DNA of 64,000 nt from Ophioceras dolichostomum (Eukaryota; Ascomycota; Sordariomycetes; Magnaporthales; Ophioceraceae): positions 67,833 through 131,832 of the forward strand of contig PYST01000073.1 of assembly GCA_003049485.1 (NCBI GenBank), given 5' to 3'. Shown one piece after another: positions 20,687 through 31,836 of this stretch; positions within the stretch are counted from its first letter, which is position 1; every line of letters begins with the position of its first letter. The position numbers were made by a program, and so were the translations under genes. The notes beneath the pieces are model-generated. The model ran no database searches. It saw nothing but the letters and a program-made list of their open reading frames with translations, and was not told where the DNA came from.

Positions 20687-23332
20687 GTTCGGCAGCCTCC
20701 TCCTCCTCCTCCCGTCTTCTTCATCGGAGGCGCGAGGTGGTAGCAGTGCACAAGACGCGATCTGCTGATTGGTGGCTTGTTATGTGATGTTAGATAGATG
20801 ATGTGCCAGCCAACAAACGGTTTCGCCGCGCGGGATGTGATCGATGTTAGCTTGGCTCGCCTCCCCCCCTCCGTGTTTCCCTGTCTCCCCTGTCACTTCT
20901 ATCTCCCTCGCTCCCTTGATCTTTGCTCTCTCGTCTCCTGTTGCCTCTCTGATGTTGTTGAGACCGGAGGTGTGACTATCCGACGCTGCAGGGCGACACA
21001 AGGCGGGCTAGCTGGTTGGTTGATGAGTGGAATAATAAGATTGCGGCATCGAGTCGGCCAACTCTCGCAGTGGTGGCCAGGCCTGGACACTGCGGATAGG
21101 TAGGGACACGGAATACCTACAGATATTTAAAGGTCAAGGGTCTGGCCTCGCATGCCGGGATGCGGAAATGGTGAATCGCTCTGGCCTTGGATGCCTCCTG
21201 GATAGGCCTGTCTTTGCTCCTTCCTCCTTGTTTGATGCTTTGCCTCCCGAGGATTTCTCTCAAGAATCGTTTCAAGTGTGTGTGTGCCTGCCACGGCGAG
21301 GTCCACGCGGTGAAGGCCCCTTGCTTGGTCACCTCTTTTGAGAGCCTTTGCAGGGGGTTCGGGAGCGCTGCGGCGATGTCGATCTTCTGGGATCTTTCTG
21401 GGCTGTGATGGCTGAAGGGGGGTTCCCCAGGATCCCTCTCCAAAACATGAAATGAGCGACTTACTCCTGGCCGCCGTCTGTGGCTTTCTCCTGTCATGCG
21501 TCCAATGCAACCAGCCAAAGCATCTGCACAGGCAACTGTATCGTGGGATGAAACAAAACATATACAGAAGTAGACACCGAAACAGGTACTAATGGGTAGC
21601 TGCAGGCAGACGAGCGAGAGAGGCAAACAGCTATCCGTCCGTAACAGGAACAGGAGCAGGAGCAGGTTGCAACGCCGCCATCAGACCTTTCTATATGGAG
21701 AACTGGGAGACTTTTTTGTCTGGGAACACAGAAACACGTCGAGCGGACAGAGAGATAGACAGCCAAGCAAAGACAGCAAGACAGCACATCCAGCCCCGTG
21801 CACAATATATGTAGGTGCCTACCTATGCAGTGCAAGCCGTGTTCATGCTGGATCTAGAGGCCCACATCCCACATCGCGAATGGTGGCTGCGGAGCTGCTC
21901 CTCGTGTTGGGGGTTGACAGGTCCTCCCGGTCCTGCTGCCGCTATTATGCCGCTCCATCGTAGGTATCCTGTTGGACGGAACAATGGCTGGCTGCATGGT
22001 GCATTGGTGCATTCCAAGGCAGGGCAGAGGAGGGCAGGAAGAGGGGAAGAGGGCCGCTATCCAAGCAAAAAGCACGCCCCGTTCCCCGTCGTGTCTGCAC
22101 TTCGCAGCAGAACGTGTGGATCACCTACACAGTAGGCCGTGCTCTGTCCTGCGTGTCCGCAGAATCGCCGAAAAGTTGGATGGCAGCCAACATTTTTCTC
22201 TCCACGTACTGCGAGTAGCTGACGTGTTGTGGTGGTGGTGCGTCGTGTTTTGTTGTTGTGGAGGGATGAAAAGGGAGGTAGGCGAGGAGGCAAGGGGGAT
22301 TCGACATCCAATGAGGTGCCAGAAGTGGCCCAAGCCGTCGAGCGGCTGGGCTGCAACATGGCGGGGTTGATTGATTGCTGGCCTCCTCTCCTCTGTGGAG
22401 GGCGAACCCAGCTGGACCAGTCATGTCGTGCACTCCCACCAGTTGTCATTCGAGTCACTCTGCACCATTGTCTTAGACTGTTTGTGAACAATTGTCTGAC
22501 GTCCAATCATGGGCCGGTATTCCAGTATTCCCTTCCGAGGTAGATTTGGCCAGCCAGCTCTAAAGATATCCAAATACCTCAGACCTCCAACGTTAACAAC
22601 CCACCCACCGAGCCACGATAGATCTTCCCGTGCCAGCTCATCAGTGAGCTTGGTCGGAGGATTTTTGGGAATCAAGGAAGAAGTTCCGGAAGGCCATGAA
22701 ACAGGATTCTAGGAGCAACGTCAGCGGGGCGGCAATTAACCAAGCTTAATCCTTCGGCGTCGTGTTGAGGATCTGTGGATGCGAGGCGATCAAGTCGATC
22801 CCCCACCGCCCGCCCGGATTACAGTGGGGTGAGCCTCTGTGTCGATTAACATAGCCACTACAATGAGCAGTGCAGTTGAGACCTCGAGACAGTTGGGCGG
22901 TTCCCGGATAATAGCCCGAAGTCAAATTCCGGACAGGTACCTTTGGATTGGTGAGCAAATGAAAAACAATGTTCGGTCTTCCGAAGTTCCGACCAAAGAT
23001 CGCGAAAGATCGATATAACCACGGTTAGATGGGCATATCATGGGGCATATCATGATCGGCCTGCAGCCGTCCGTACCTGATGCGACAGCCAACCCAGACT
23101 GGTCTTTGCAGGCTGGAGACCAGCGTCCCAGACAACGCGCACTTTATTAAAGCAAATCAGCAGCCTACCGCCTACTGCCTCCTGACAGTTCCCTCTAGAG
23201 ACTCGGAAAGTATTTGATATCCATAACGCCTAACTATACCTTCGACTCGGAAACGCCTTCGGTGTTCTGTTCCCCTACGTCCTGCTGCACCCCCTTTCAA
23301 ACGTTGTGATCAGGGTATACAAAGAAACGGTC
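20687..23332. other. Gene-free region of about 2.6 kb
   Basis: Nothing coding can be supported. It holds a CTC microsatellite next to 20700, a TAGGTGCCTACCTA tract near 21811 related to the dispersed palindrome, and a short direct repeat GGGCATATCATG at 23031-23054. Confidence 0.55.
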
Positions 23333-26300
23333 TCACTCATCCTCACCCACATCAGCGAACCGAACCGCAGGCCGATTCTTCTTTGCAGGTCTCTCTGGCA
23401 TCTCGCTTCGGCCTAGCTCTGACGGTTGTGGCGAGAAGGGCCGTTTGCTGCTGGTGCTGCTGCCGGCCTGTGCATCCCCGCCCCCCTCGTCTAGAACGGG
23501 CTGACCGTCACGCACGGCCGTCGCCGGAGGTGGTGCTCCTCTCCCCTCATCACTGGCGCCGCTGTGACCACCGTTCACGACGTCCTCCACTGGCGTATCC
23601 CGGGGGCGAACGACCAGGTCTTCGTCCGGGTGGGCGACCCTCCCAGAGCCGCGGCCAAAGAGCGCGAGAGGGCTGCTTAGAGGCGCCATCTGTGCCGGGC
23701 CGTCAAGCTCTGCACGCTCTGCATGCTCTGCTGGTCCGCCGCCAATCGTCGTCGATGTGGGGAGGGGGAGGGGAATGATCCGCGCGTTCAGGAACCAGTC
23801 GTAGATCGGCCGGTCGTCCAGGATCGACTTGCACTGGCGGTGTTCGGCCTGCGTCATCTTCTGCTGCCGCTCGATGATCACCTCCTCCAGACTGCCGCGA
23901 AGCACGAGCGTCTCTACTGACACGCCTTTCTTCTGACTGATCCGCCGGACTCGACCGATGGCCTGCGCCTCGACCTGCGGGTTGAGCACCGGGTTGATGA
24001 AGTAGATGCGCGATGCCGACCGCATGTCCAAGCCGAACGCGGCTTGGGTCAGGTCCATCAACATAACCCTAGATAGAGAAGAAGAAAAGTTGTTTCGCCG
24101 GAATTAGTCGCTCTTCCCTATTCATATCCGCCTCCTTTGTGCTAAGGCATGAGGGAGTTGGAAATTCCAGGCTGGCTCACCTGAACTTGGCGCTTTCGTT
24201 GAAAGTCGCGATATACTGGGCTCGGCGGGCCGTGGTGAGAGACTTCGCGTAGATGAGATGATGGACGTGAAGCTTTGTATCGTCGTAGTGAATGGTTAGT
24301 TTGACTTCGCCTAGCCTGGGCAGGTGACGATGAACTTACAACTTCCAAGAATCCAGCGATGTACCAAGCAACATTGTCGCTCTCATAGAACACGATGATC
24401 TTCTCCTCATCCTGGTACTTCATGATCGAATCAAGAAGATACGACAGCTTCGCCGACGCTGTGGACACGAGCCGGGCATTGGCCAGGGGTTCCGCAATCT
24501 CATCGCTCTCCAACTCAGCAAGACCAATAGCGTCTGAATTCAAGAGAGACTGGGACCTCGGCCTTTTCGGAGAGGCGTGTGCTCCAAGCTTCGTATTTCC
24601 GGCAAGCGTGGTGGCGGCTGCTGAGCTGCTGTGGTGCTGCTCATGCGCGTTAGGTGTATTGGAAGCCAGGGTCTTTCGTCGCTCTTCGTCTCCTCGTGCC
24701 GCAAACTTGCCAGACTGGAACGTGATTTCGAGCGAGTTCGGCGAGCGTAGCCATGGACGCACAAAACGCTGGAGAGCGACGAGCATGGGTGCATCTGTGC
24801 AGACGGGGTCGCCCGGCTCTCCATCGAGCGACCAGGACCGCGAGACGTCGCTGAAGTCCCGGCCAGGGAAATCCCGGACATACACCGGCACTTCGTGGAA
24901 CCGGTTGGCTACATCCTTCAGGCGGTTTGTGACGGCGATCTCGCCCACGCTAGTCGCCTCGCGCAGCAGCCTGTCGTCCTCGTCGCTTATTGGGAACTTC
25001 TTTGCTTCGAGGAACTTTGCCGCCGTTTCTACGGCTTTGAGTATTTCGGCGGCCGAGAAGAACGAGCCACCGAAGAAACTGGACTGCCTCAGGTTGGACA
25101 CGAGCTGCAACAGGCTCTTGCGCTGTCTTGGGTGGAAGAAGAAGTCCTGATCAGTGCGCTGTGACTGCACCGAGTTGAAAATGATCATCATCGAGAACAG
25201 GTTGAGCGTGAGCTTGTCCTGATAAGAGCCGTCCAAGTAAACAACCTTCTTGTTGACGGGGGGAAGCAGGTCGCCGATCTCGGACTTGCGGTGACGGATA
25301 ATGAGCGACTCGAGTGTGGCCCTCAGCACCGAGGAGCGGCCAGCACTGCGACTACTGTGCTTGGGCTGCATAACGTAGACGGACCAGTCCGCTGGTGTGT
25401 CGCCTCCCTCTAGCAACGTGTTGGCCCAGGGGCGCGCGTTGAGGTAGAGCGATGCTATCGCGCCTATACGCTCCAGATCTCTGCGCTCCTGTTGATCCGA
25501 GGATTCGGTAATGTGTTTGTTGGTCGGGAGGGAGGGCGCTGGCGGGACGGGGAGGCCAGAGTCCAGGTCGAAACCTGCCGGCGCGTCACTGGTTGGGCTG
25601 GCCGATGGGACCGGGCTGGCTCCATTGCTGTCGTCCAAGCCGAAAAGCCCGGTCGATGGCGTCCCCGTCACGATCCACTGGGCGGATGTCTGGATATGCT
25701 CGAGAATCAGGAGAATGTTGCTCTTCTTCCCGATCCTGGAATTGCCCAGCTTGTGACCTTCATCGACTATGACGCGTTTGAAGTGGACCTCTGCAATGGG
25801 CGACTGTAGCATCCACGAGCTGTTTGTATCCGTCACCCGGGCCTCAAGAAGCCGTTCGAACCGTGAGATTGAGAACAAGACGAGGTCGTACTGCAGCAGC
25901 TCGACCGCACTAGGGATCTTCTCATTGACTGCAAGCACAAGCACTTGTAGACCGGACGTGTGCTTCACGATCTCGTCCCGCCACTGCTGCAGGAGGTTTG
26001 TTGGCACGATGACGAGGTTGGCCCGGCTGAGATAGACCTTTGTTGGCGGTAGCTGGGCAGGAGGCTTGCGGGTCTTGCGCCGGGGCTCGGGCCGCGGCAC
26101 TAGGTAGTAGCCCGGGTTTCTCCTCACAGCCTCGATACACCGCGTATAGTGCAGACCCTTCTCCTCCTCGGCACTGAAGTGCAATCCAAACGGAAAGGAA
26201 GCCCGCGTGCCTGCAGCCGCTGCCATGTCGGCCAGTGAGCCGACGGCGGATCGTTTCTCGAGCTCACCAAGGCCGTAAATTTCGGGTGCGTAGGCCGGCT

Positions 26301-27348
26301 GGTGGCGGGTAGCGAGTATCAGGGCGAGACAGATCAGGGTCTTGCCTGCGCCCATCTCCTCCGCAAGGATCCCCCCACATACGCCGTCATAGAACCGTGC
26401 GTCTCTCAGCACGGTTCCAGTGACGGCGTCGTAGTACCAGGGGACCCCGTTCTGATCGACAACCGCGCTGAGACGGGGGTCCACGACCTTGACGGGCTGT
26501 GCTTCTCTTTGGAGCATCAGCGCAGCCGACCGACGCTGATAGGGGTACAATGTCGTATGGAGACCCGAGACTTTGCTCTCGAGCAGGGCAAGGCTGAATT
26601 CATATGCGTAGTCGTTGACCAGTTGCTCCGGCTGAGGGTTCGGCGACGGGATAGTGTTGAATAGCTGCAGGAGTGACATGCCATCCAGATTATCATGCCC
26701 TGTATTGCTCGCTGCATCTTGCTCCGTTCCACTTCTCGCCTGCTCGAAGAGCCGAGGCTGGGAGGGCTGCGAGGGATGAGTATTACTGTGGCCCCCAGAC
26801 TCACCCTGCCAAACACTCTGGGAGAAGTTCAGAGTCGACAGGAGCAAGACCCAGGCCTTCCGCAGGGCTGCATCATCCCGGTTGATCAGTCCACGGTCGA
26901 TGTCGTCCGGAAGCAGATAGGCCCGAATGATGCCGACGGCGGGGTCATCAATGCTGATCCCGAGCTCTAACTCGATCCAGTGGCGGGCGAAGAGTTTGGA
27001 AAACGGGACAAGGGCAGACTTGAGAACCGTATCCTGGATATCGGACGGCAGTTTACGGAGCCGAGCTTCCTTGGAGGGGGACGAGTCGATCTCGATTAGG
27101 GGTCCTGGAAGATCGGAATCGGCGGTCGCCACGAGGCGATCATGGCGGCCAAATTGATTCCATGACTGCTTCGCAAGTGTGGTCCACTGATCATCCGAAA
27201 CACCGGCCTGGGCCCGCTGTAGAAAAAGACACCCAGCAGCGACATATTTAGCAAACGCTATAGGCTTTGAGGCGGGTGTAGAGCAAACGAGGCTAGGCAT
27301 GACGCAGCGCACAAAAGGGCTCGAGAACTCCCGTTCCCGGCTGCTCAT
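23333..27348 (-). CDS. SNF2-family DNA-dependent ATPase/helicase-like protein
   Basis: Three exons: 24340..27348, 24181..24272 and 23333..24068 (1278 aa). Start at the first in-frame ATG (MSSREREF). The ATPase core opens with YPYQRRSAALMLQRE, followed by Walker A EEMGAGKTLICLALI, motif Ia LVIVPTNLLQQWRDEI, motif II VIVDEGHKLGN (DEGH) and motif III WIVTGTPSTGL. The second RecA lobe is assembled only by splicing: IIVFYESDNVAWYIAGFLEV, then HHLIYAKSLTTARRAQYIA, then VMLMDLTQAAFGLDMRSA and QAIGRVRRISQKKGV. It lies in the Rad5/HLTF/SHPRH-like part of the SNF2 family by architecture, but I see no RING finger between the lobes. It probably remodels DNA-protein complexes in the nucleus; the specific role is unknown. 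The tail is low complexity and ends in a basic KKNRP segment that may be a nuclear signal. Confidence 0.88.
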
Positions 27349-28014
27349 AGACAAAGTATCTGTTTCCACATATATAGGACGAGCAAACTGTAATGAAGCT
27401 AACGCATTGCGCAATATTGGCACTTTGGTTCAGAAAGTCACGATAACAGAGTTTTGGGAGGCTCGGTCTTGTGATATTCCAGACATTGAGGACAAGGACG
27501 TTGCAGCGACAGCCTGATGTACCGTGGTACTGTGGCTGAGTTCTGCTGAACTCGGTGTGGTGGTGAAGGCAGATGTGGCGTCGCTTACAACGGAGGGACA
27601 CACAACTCATCTGAACTTGGCACTATCCTGCATCCGTTTCATGATATGGTTTTCAGGGACTCCCCCGGCCAATATTACAGTAGAAAAAAGTTTCGACGAT
27701 CTCAAACAGCTACCATGGAGTCCAGATCCGAAACGGACTCCGTGCACGCTGGGAAGCAAGGAGACGAGCTGTAGTGCTCAAACCCTGCCTGGGCACTGGG
27801 AGGGGTTTGCTGGGGTTCGCTGCTCTCAACTATATATCAGTACACCAGATGCTGTCCATCCCAACAAGGTCGAATCAAGCAAAAATACACATGCGATACT
27901 AGACAGAGTGTAAAGCACCTATTGTCATCGAGGGCGGGTTTTTCTTCCTATAATCATATTGTCCTGTATTGTATCGTTTTTCGTATCACCCATCGCTCAT
28001 TCACTTTCTTTCCC
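27349..28014. other. Divergent promoter between SNF2 and SET genes
   Basis: About 0.67 kb separating two genes transcribed away from each other. Both promoters must lie here. No coding signal is supported. Confidence 0.6.
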
Positions 28015-29466
28015 ATGACTTCCCCTCCAAGACTCCTCTGCAGCGCCTTGCTATCGCTATGGGCGTATTCCTGCCCGCCAGCGATAGCATCAGCCCTTGG
28101 CCAGCCAGGAGGAGCAGCGTCTTTCCTCGGCCCTGATACGAGGATATGTCTCCGGAGCACTATACAACGACAACTTGCCACAGCGGAGTCTCGGTGCGAT
28201 CCTAAAGCGATCCCTGGAGCTGACGGTGCCGACGGAGGAGTGACCATAAATGGATCGCTTCCGATCGACGAAGTCTGGCGCGGCCCACATGCTTGCGCCG
28301 GCGTGTTTTGCGTCTTCTCTAACCCGACCTTCAACGACAACCGCGGCATGGTGGTCATTAGTACGGCCAGGGGCGCCGAGGCTATCGCAAACGCCTTGCT
28401 TGGGGCCAACAAAGGACGGAAGCCGGCCCCCTACCATGGCGCAGATAGCAGCAGCATGTTCAAGCCAAAGAACATCCCGGGGAAGGGACTCGGCCTGGTG
28501 GCCACCCGCCCAATTGGTCGCGGGCAAGCTATCATGAGCCAACCTCTCGCGATCGTCGTCGATCGAAACTTCATCGACATCCATGAGGACGACCGGCTGC
28601 GTCTGCTTGCCGTGGCCATAGACCAAATGTCCGATGCGACCCTGCGAGAATTCCTTGACCAGGCCGTGCAGTCATCCGACAACGACGTCGGGCGGGTGAT
28701 GGACATACTTAACACCAATTCCTTCAACATGCGCGTTGGAGGCCAGGCGCACGTGGGGAACTACCTCGACGTATCGAGGCTCAACCATGACTGTCGACCA
28801 AAGTATGTTCCCCCAAGAACTTATCCCTCGCTCGGAAGTCGCCCACGACAAACGTCTGAAATGGAATCACTGACGTGACTCTCTCCGACCCCGATGAACA
28901 GCCTAGCCTTTCACATCTCGCTAGAGCTCTCCCACCACACCGTCGCTGCGCGGGATATTCAAGCCGGCGAGGAGCTCACCATCTCGTACCTTGACGCCTT
29001 CAAAGTCCGCAGCGTACGTCGCGAACGAGCCATCAACAATTGGGGCTTTGCCTGCACGTGCTCTCAGTGCACGCTGCCCCAGCCTCTGGCCAAGGCGTCC
29101 GACGGTCGACTTTGGCGCATCTACCAGTTGGAGTCGCAGCTTCAAAGATGGCCATCGATGTCCGGGAGTGGGGACGGATCCGATCCTGCAGAAGCACCGC
29201 CGGAGCCGGACACCATCGAAGCGCTGCTCTCGTTGTACCAACAAGAGCGGCTCGACTTCGCCATGGCCGACGCCTACACTCTCGCGGCGCTGAACTATAA
29301 CGCCTTTGGCCGAGCTGAGCTGGCGATGAAATATGCCTCCTTGGCCCTCGAAGCGGGGACGATCGAAAACGGCGAGCTCGGGTCCGACGTACGTGCGATG
29401 GGCAGTCTTCTGGAGAATCCTAGGGGCCACTGGAGTTGGAGGCGTAGGGTGATTGGAATGGATTAA
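28015..29466 (+). CDS. SET-domain protein (SMYD/SET5-like) with an N-terminal hydrophobic leader
   Basis: Two exons, 28015..28802 and 28902..29466 (450 aa). Splicing turns CCAAA plus C into NHDCRPNLAFHIS, the NHxCxPN signature of the SET core. Other landmarks are PGKGLGLVATRPIGRGQAI at the start of the SET domain, GEELTISYLD, and the post-SET cysteine cluster NNWGFACTCSQCTLP. The C-terminal half is helical and ends in a conserved-looking GHWSWRRR. SMYD/SET5-type proteins methylate lysines on histones or other proteins. The chosen ATG gives a leader with a Leu/Ala-rich core (LLCSALLSLWAY) followed by PPAIASALG, which resembles a secretory signal. Around 80 residues later there is a second segment before SET. 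Start choice decides localisation and should be treated as open. Confidence 0.85.
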
Positions 29467-29644
29467 CAGTATGATAGCTGCCCTTAGTTGCAGAAGCCCT
29501 TGTCATCCCCTCGAACAGGCCATGGATGCAGGTGTCTCTTTTCAGCTATTTACCTAACTATGAGGCCCTTTTTGCCCGCAATGGGCTTGATTCTGAGTGT
29601 GCGAAAGCGCTTTAGCAAGACCCTTCGAAGAGACTTGGGAGCAC

Positions 29645-31382
29645 TTATGCTAGGGGATATTCCTCCCATCTCTCGAGCAGGCCGACTTTCCAGCCCTGGA
29701 AGACCCTGTCGTCAGCGGGCAGCAGATTGTTGCTCTCCTGCAGCATTTGAATCAGCGCGATGAGTGACTCCTCTGGGAGGCTTATGTCCTGGGCGTCCGA
29801 GTGCATCGATTCGAGCATCGAGTCAGCCTCGGACATGCTGATGGTTCGAAAGAGCATCTTGATAGCTGATGTGCTCTTACGGCCTCCTCTGGCTATTGAA
29901 GTGGTAGCAAAGCGAATAGCGGCGTTTAGGATCCAGACATGTAGTGCCACCGTCGACGGGGTTGTTGTCGGCGTCGCCGTGTTCCCCAGTCTCGGAGGGA
30001 TGATAAGAGACTTCGAGGAGCCCGTGCGAGCGACCAAGGCCATCAACGTCGCCGCGAGACACTGTCCAATCGAGGGCGGAGGGCCGGCCATTGCGCTCTC
30101 GTCGCAGAGGACCCGCCACTTGAACAGCGTCATCGCGGACGACCTAAAATTGTAGTACCCAAGCTTAGCCCCACAGGCTGTGCAAAAAGCGTTCAAGGTT
30201 CGGACACCAGTGCCCTCAGTTGGACAAGAGGCAAGGCTCTGAGAGCCATGCTCGAACGACGAGAGCGAAAGCTGGGTGTTTAATGTTAGTTCGGTCGGCT
30301 TGCTCAATGTCATCGCCGTATGTAACTATAACAAATATTAATCGGATATGAGAATGGGCTGTCCCTCCCCCAATCCCGAGGAAATTCAATCTCGAAAGAT
30401 CCTGGTGAAAATGAGAGGATGCTTCTTCCTCGACGGACTTAAGCCACCTAGCCTTTCCCTTGGTTTCCGAAGACCCCAAAGAAGGGAGCATGTTGACTCG
30501 AGCCCGCCGAAGCCTGTCAGGACAGGGCAGAAGCATAATGGGTTTTGTTCTTGGGTATTTGTATCGGTGATCAAACCACTGAACGAGGCGGACAAGTGTC
30601 TACCTCGGGCGTGATCTCCTTCTTTTATACCCAGTGTGCACAATGAGACGAACAGAATACTCAAGGAGAGGAAGGAGATATGAAGAACCCACTGTAAGGC
30701 CTTCACAGTCGTCCACTGCAAAGAGAAGTGCCATCAAGTCCACAAAGCCGACCCCCCGCTGTGCCGAAATAATCGAGTTGGCGCCGTAGCCACGAGCCGT
30801 GAGGCTGCGTTCGTCAGCCTTGGCCCCAGCACCATTTGCATGCCCGTTCGCCTGCGTGGCTTGGTGATGATGGTCATGCTTATCATCTGGCTTGTGGCAG
30901 TGCCAGAACTCCATCATCTCGGCCCAGTTCTCACTCGGGAGGTCCTTCCACTCCGTGATCCGACGGGCAGGAACGACTTTCGCGCCGCAGGACCGACAGC
31001 TCACAGAGCACGCCGGCTGCATTCGAACAGCTTCCCAGGGGACATGGCTCGTGTTGGCCAGCTCGGGACCGGATCGCGCAGTTTGGCCATTGCTCAATTG
31101 CGGGAGAGGCAGCCGCCAGGTCAGCTGGCGTGCGTCGCCTGCGCGAGCGGCGGTGCCTGAGAGCTGCGGAGAAGTCTTAGGAAGAACAGCCGATTCGACT
31201 TGCACTCTGCCAGGCAGGTCAAGCACTGAAGTCTCGCCGTCGTGAGTGAGGTGAATACGGCTGCCGTCACCCAGAAGCACCGCCCTCGTGTTCGGGCCAC
31301 ATGGAGACGGAAGGCTAGCAACTACGGTCACCTGCCGGATGTTAGGCAGAAGCTCTGCGTAGATTGAGATCTTGTCCGGCAT
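29645..31382 (-). CDS. UBE3D-like E2-binding protein (HECT_2 domain), middle exon boundary unresolved
   Basis: Exon 1 is 30693..31382 (MPDKISIYAEL to DDCEGLT). A phase-0 intron of 114 nt (GTGGGT...TTCAG) leads to exon 2 starting at 30578 with WFDHRYKYPRTKP and continuing through RARVNMLPSLGSS. The last exon, from about 30336-30313 down to 29645, carries AFCTACGAKLGYYNFRSS, TLFKWRVL, LHVWILNAAIRFAT and ends ERWEEYPLA. The two Cys pairs (SCRSCGAK and FCTACGAK) plus the C-terminal block match the HECT_2 family, whose known member UBE3D binds ubiquitin-conjugating enzyme and cyclin B. The exon 2 donor could not be fixed: candidate GT sites near 30443 and 30435 are weak, and the acceptor is either TTATAG or ATTGAG. 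It converges with the SET gene, 178 nt between stops. Confidence 0.75.
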
Positions 31383-31836
31383 GTCTGTTTGGTCTCTGGA
31401 GCCGTGCCAACAACCATCATGATCCGATTCATGTCAGTTGACAGTGGTTGACTGAGCGTGCGAACACTTCACACGGGTGCGGGAGAACTCATCTCAAAAG
31501 AAGTACTTCATGCAAAGCCGGAGATGAGCAGAGACCACGTTATGTCGACAAACCCGTCAGCGAATTTGTCGGTCGCAACTGGTTTTGCTGAAATTGATGC
31601 AAGATATATTAGGGTGCAGAACTTATTTTTTTTCACGATTGAGATGATTGATATCTGGGATGTGGGTCCGTGTTTGCAGTCCAAATCAAGCCACACGTGA
31701 AGTGACCTGCACCGCAGAATAACATTACGAAGTTCACAGAAGTCGAGAGAATTTCAAAGACGGTTCATATCATCGCCAGGTGCGTTACGCGACCCATTCA
31801 TCTATTTTGCCTACTCTCCTCCTCCTACTTCTACTC
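31383..31836. other. Intergenic, promoter of the UBE3D-like gene
   Basis: About 0.45 kb between two minus-strand genes, covering the upstream region of the UBE3D-like gene and the 3' end of eIF3d. No coding signal. Confidence 0.6.

Noticed and set aside
21117..21626. Minus-strand frame of 169 codons
   Set aside because: Overlapping frames in other phases are equally long; no homology-like motif or clear splice sites.
27349..27423. Upstream extension of the SNF2 protein to 27423
   Set aside because: That frame would start with GTG; the first in-frame ATG is at 27348.
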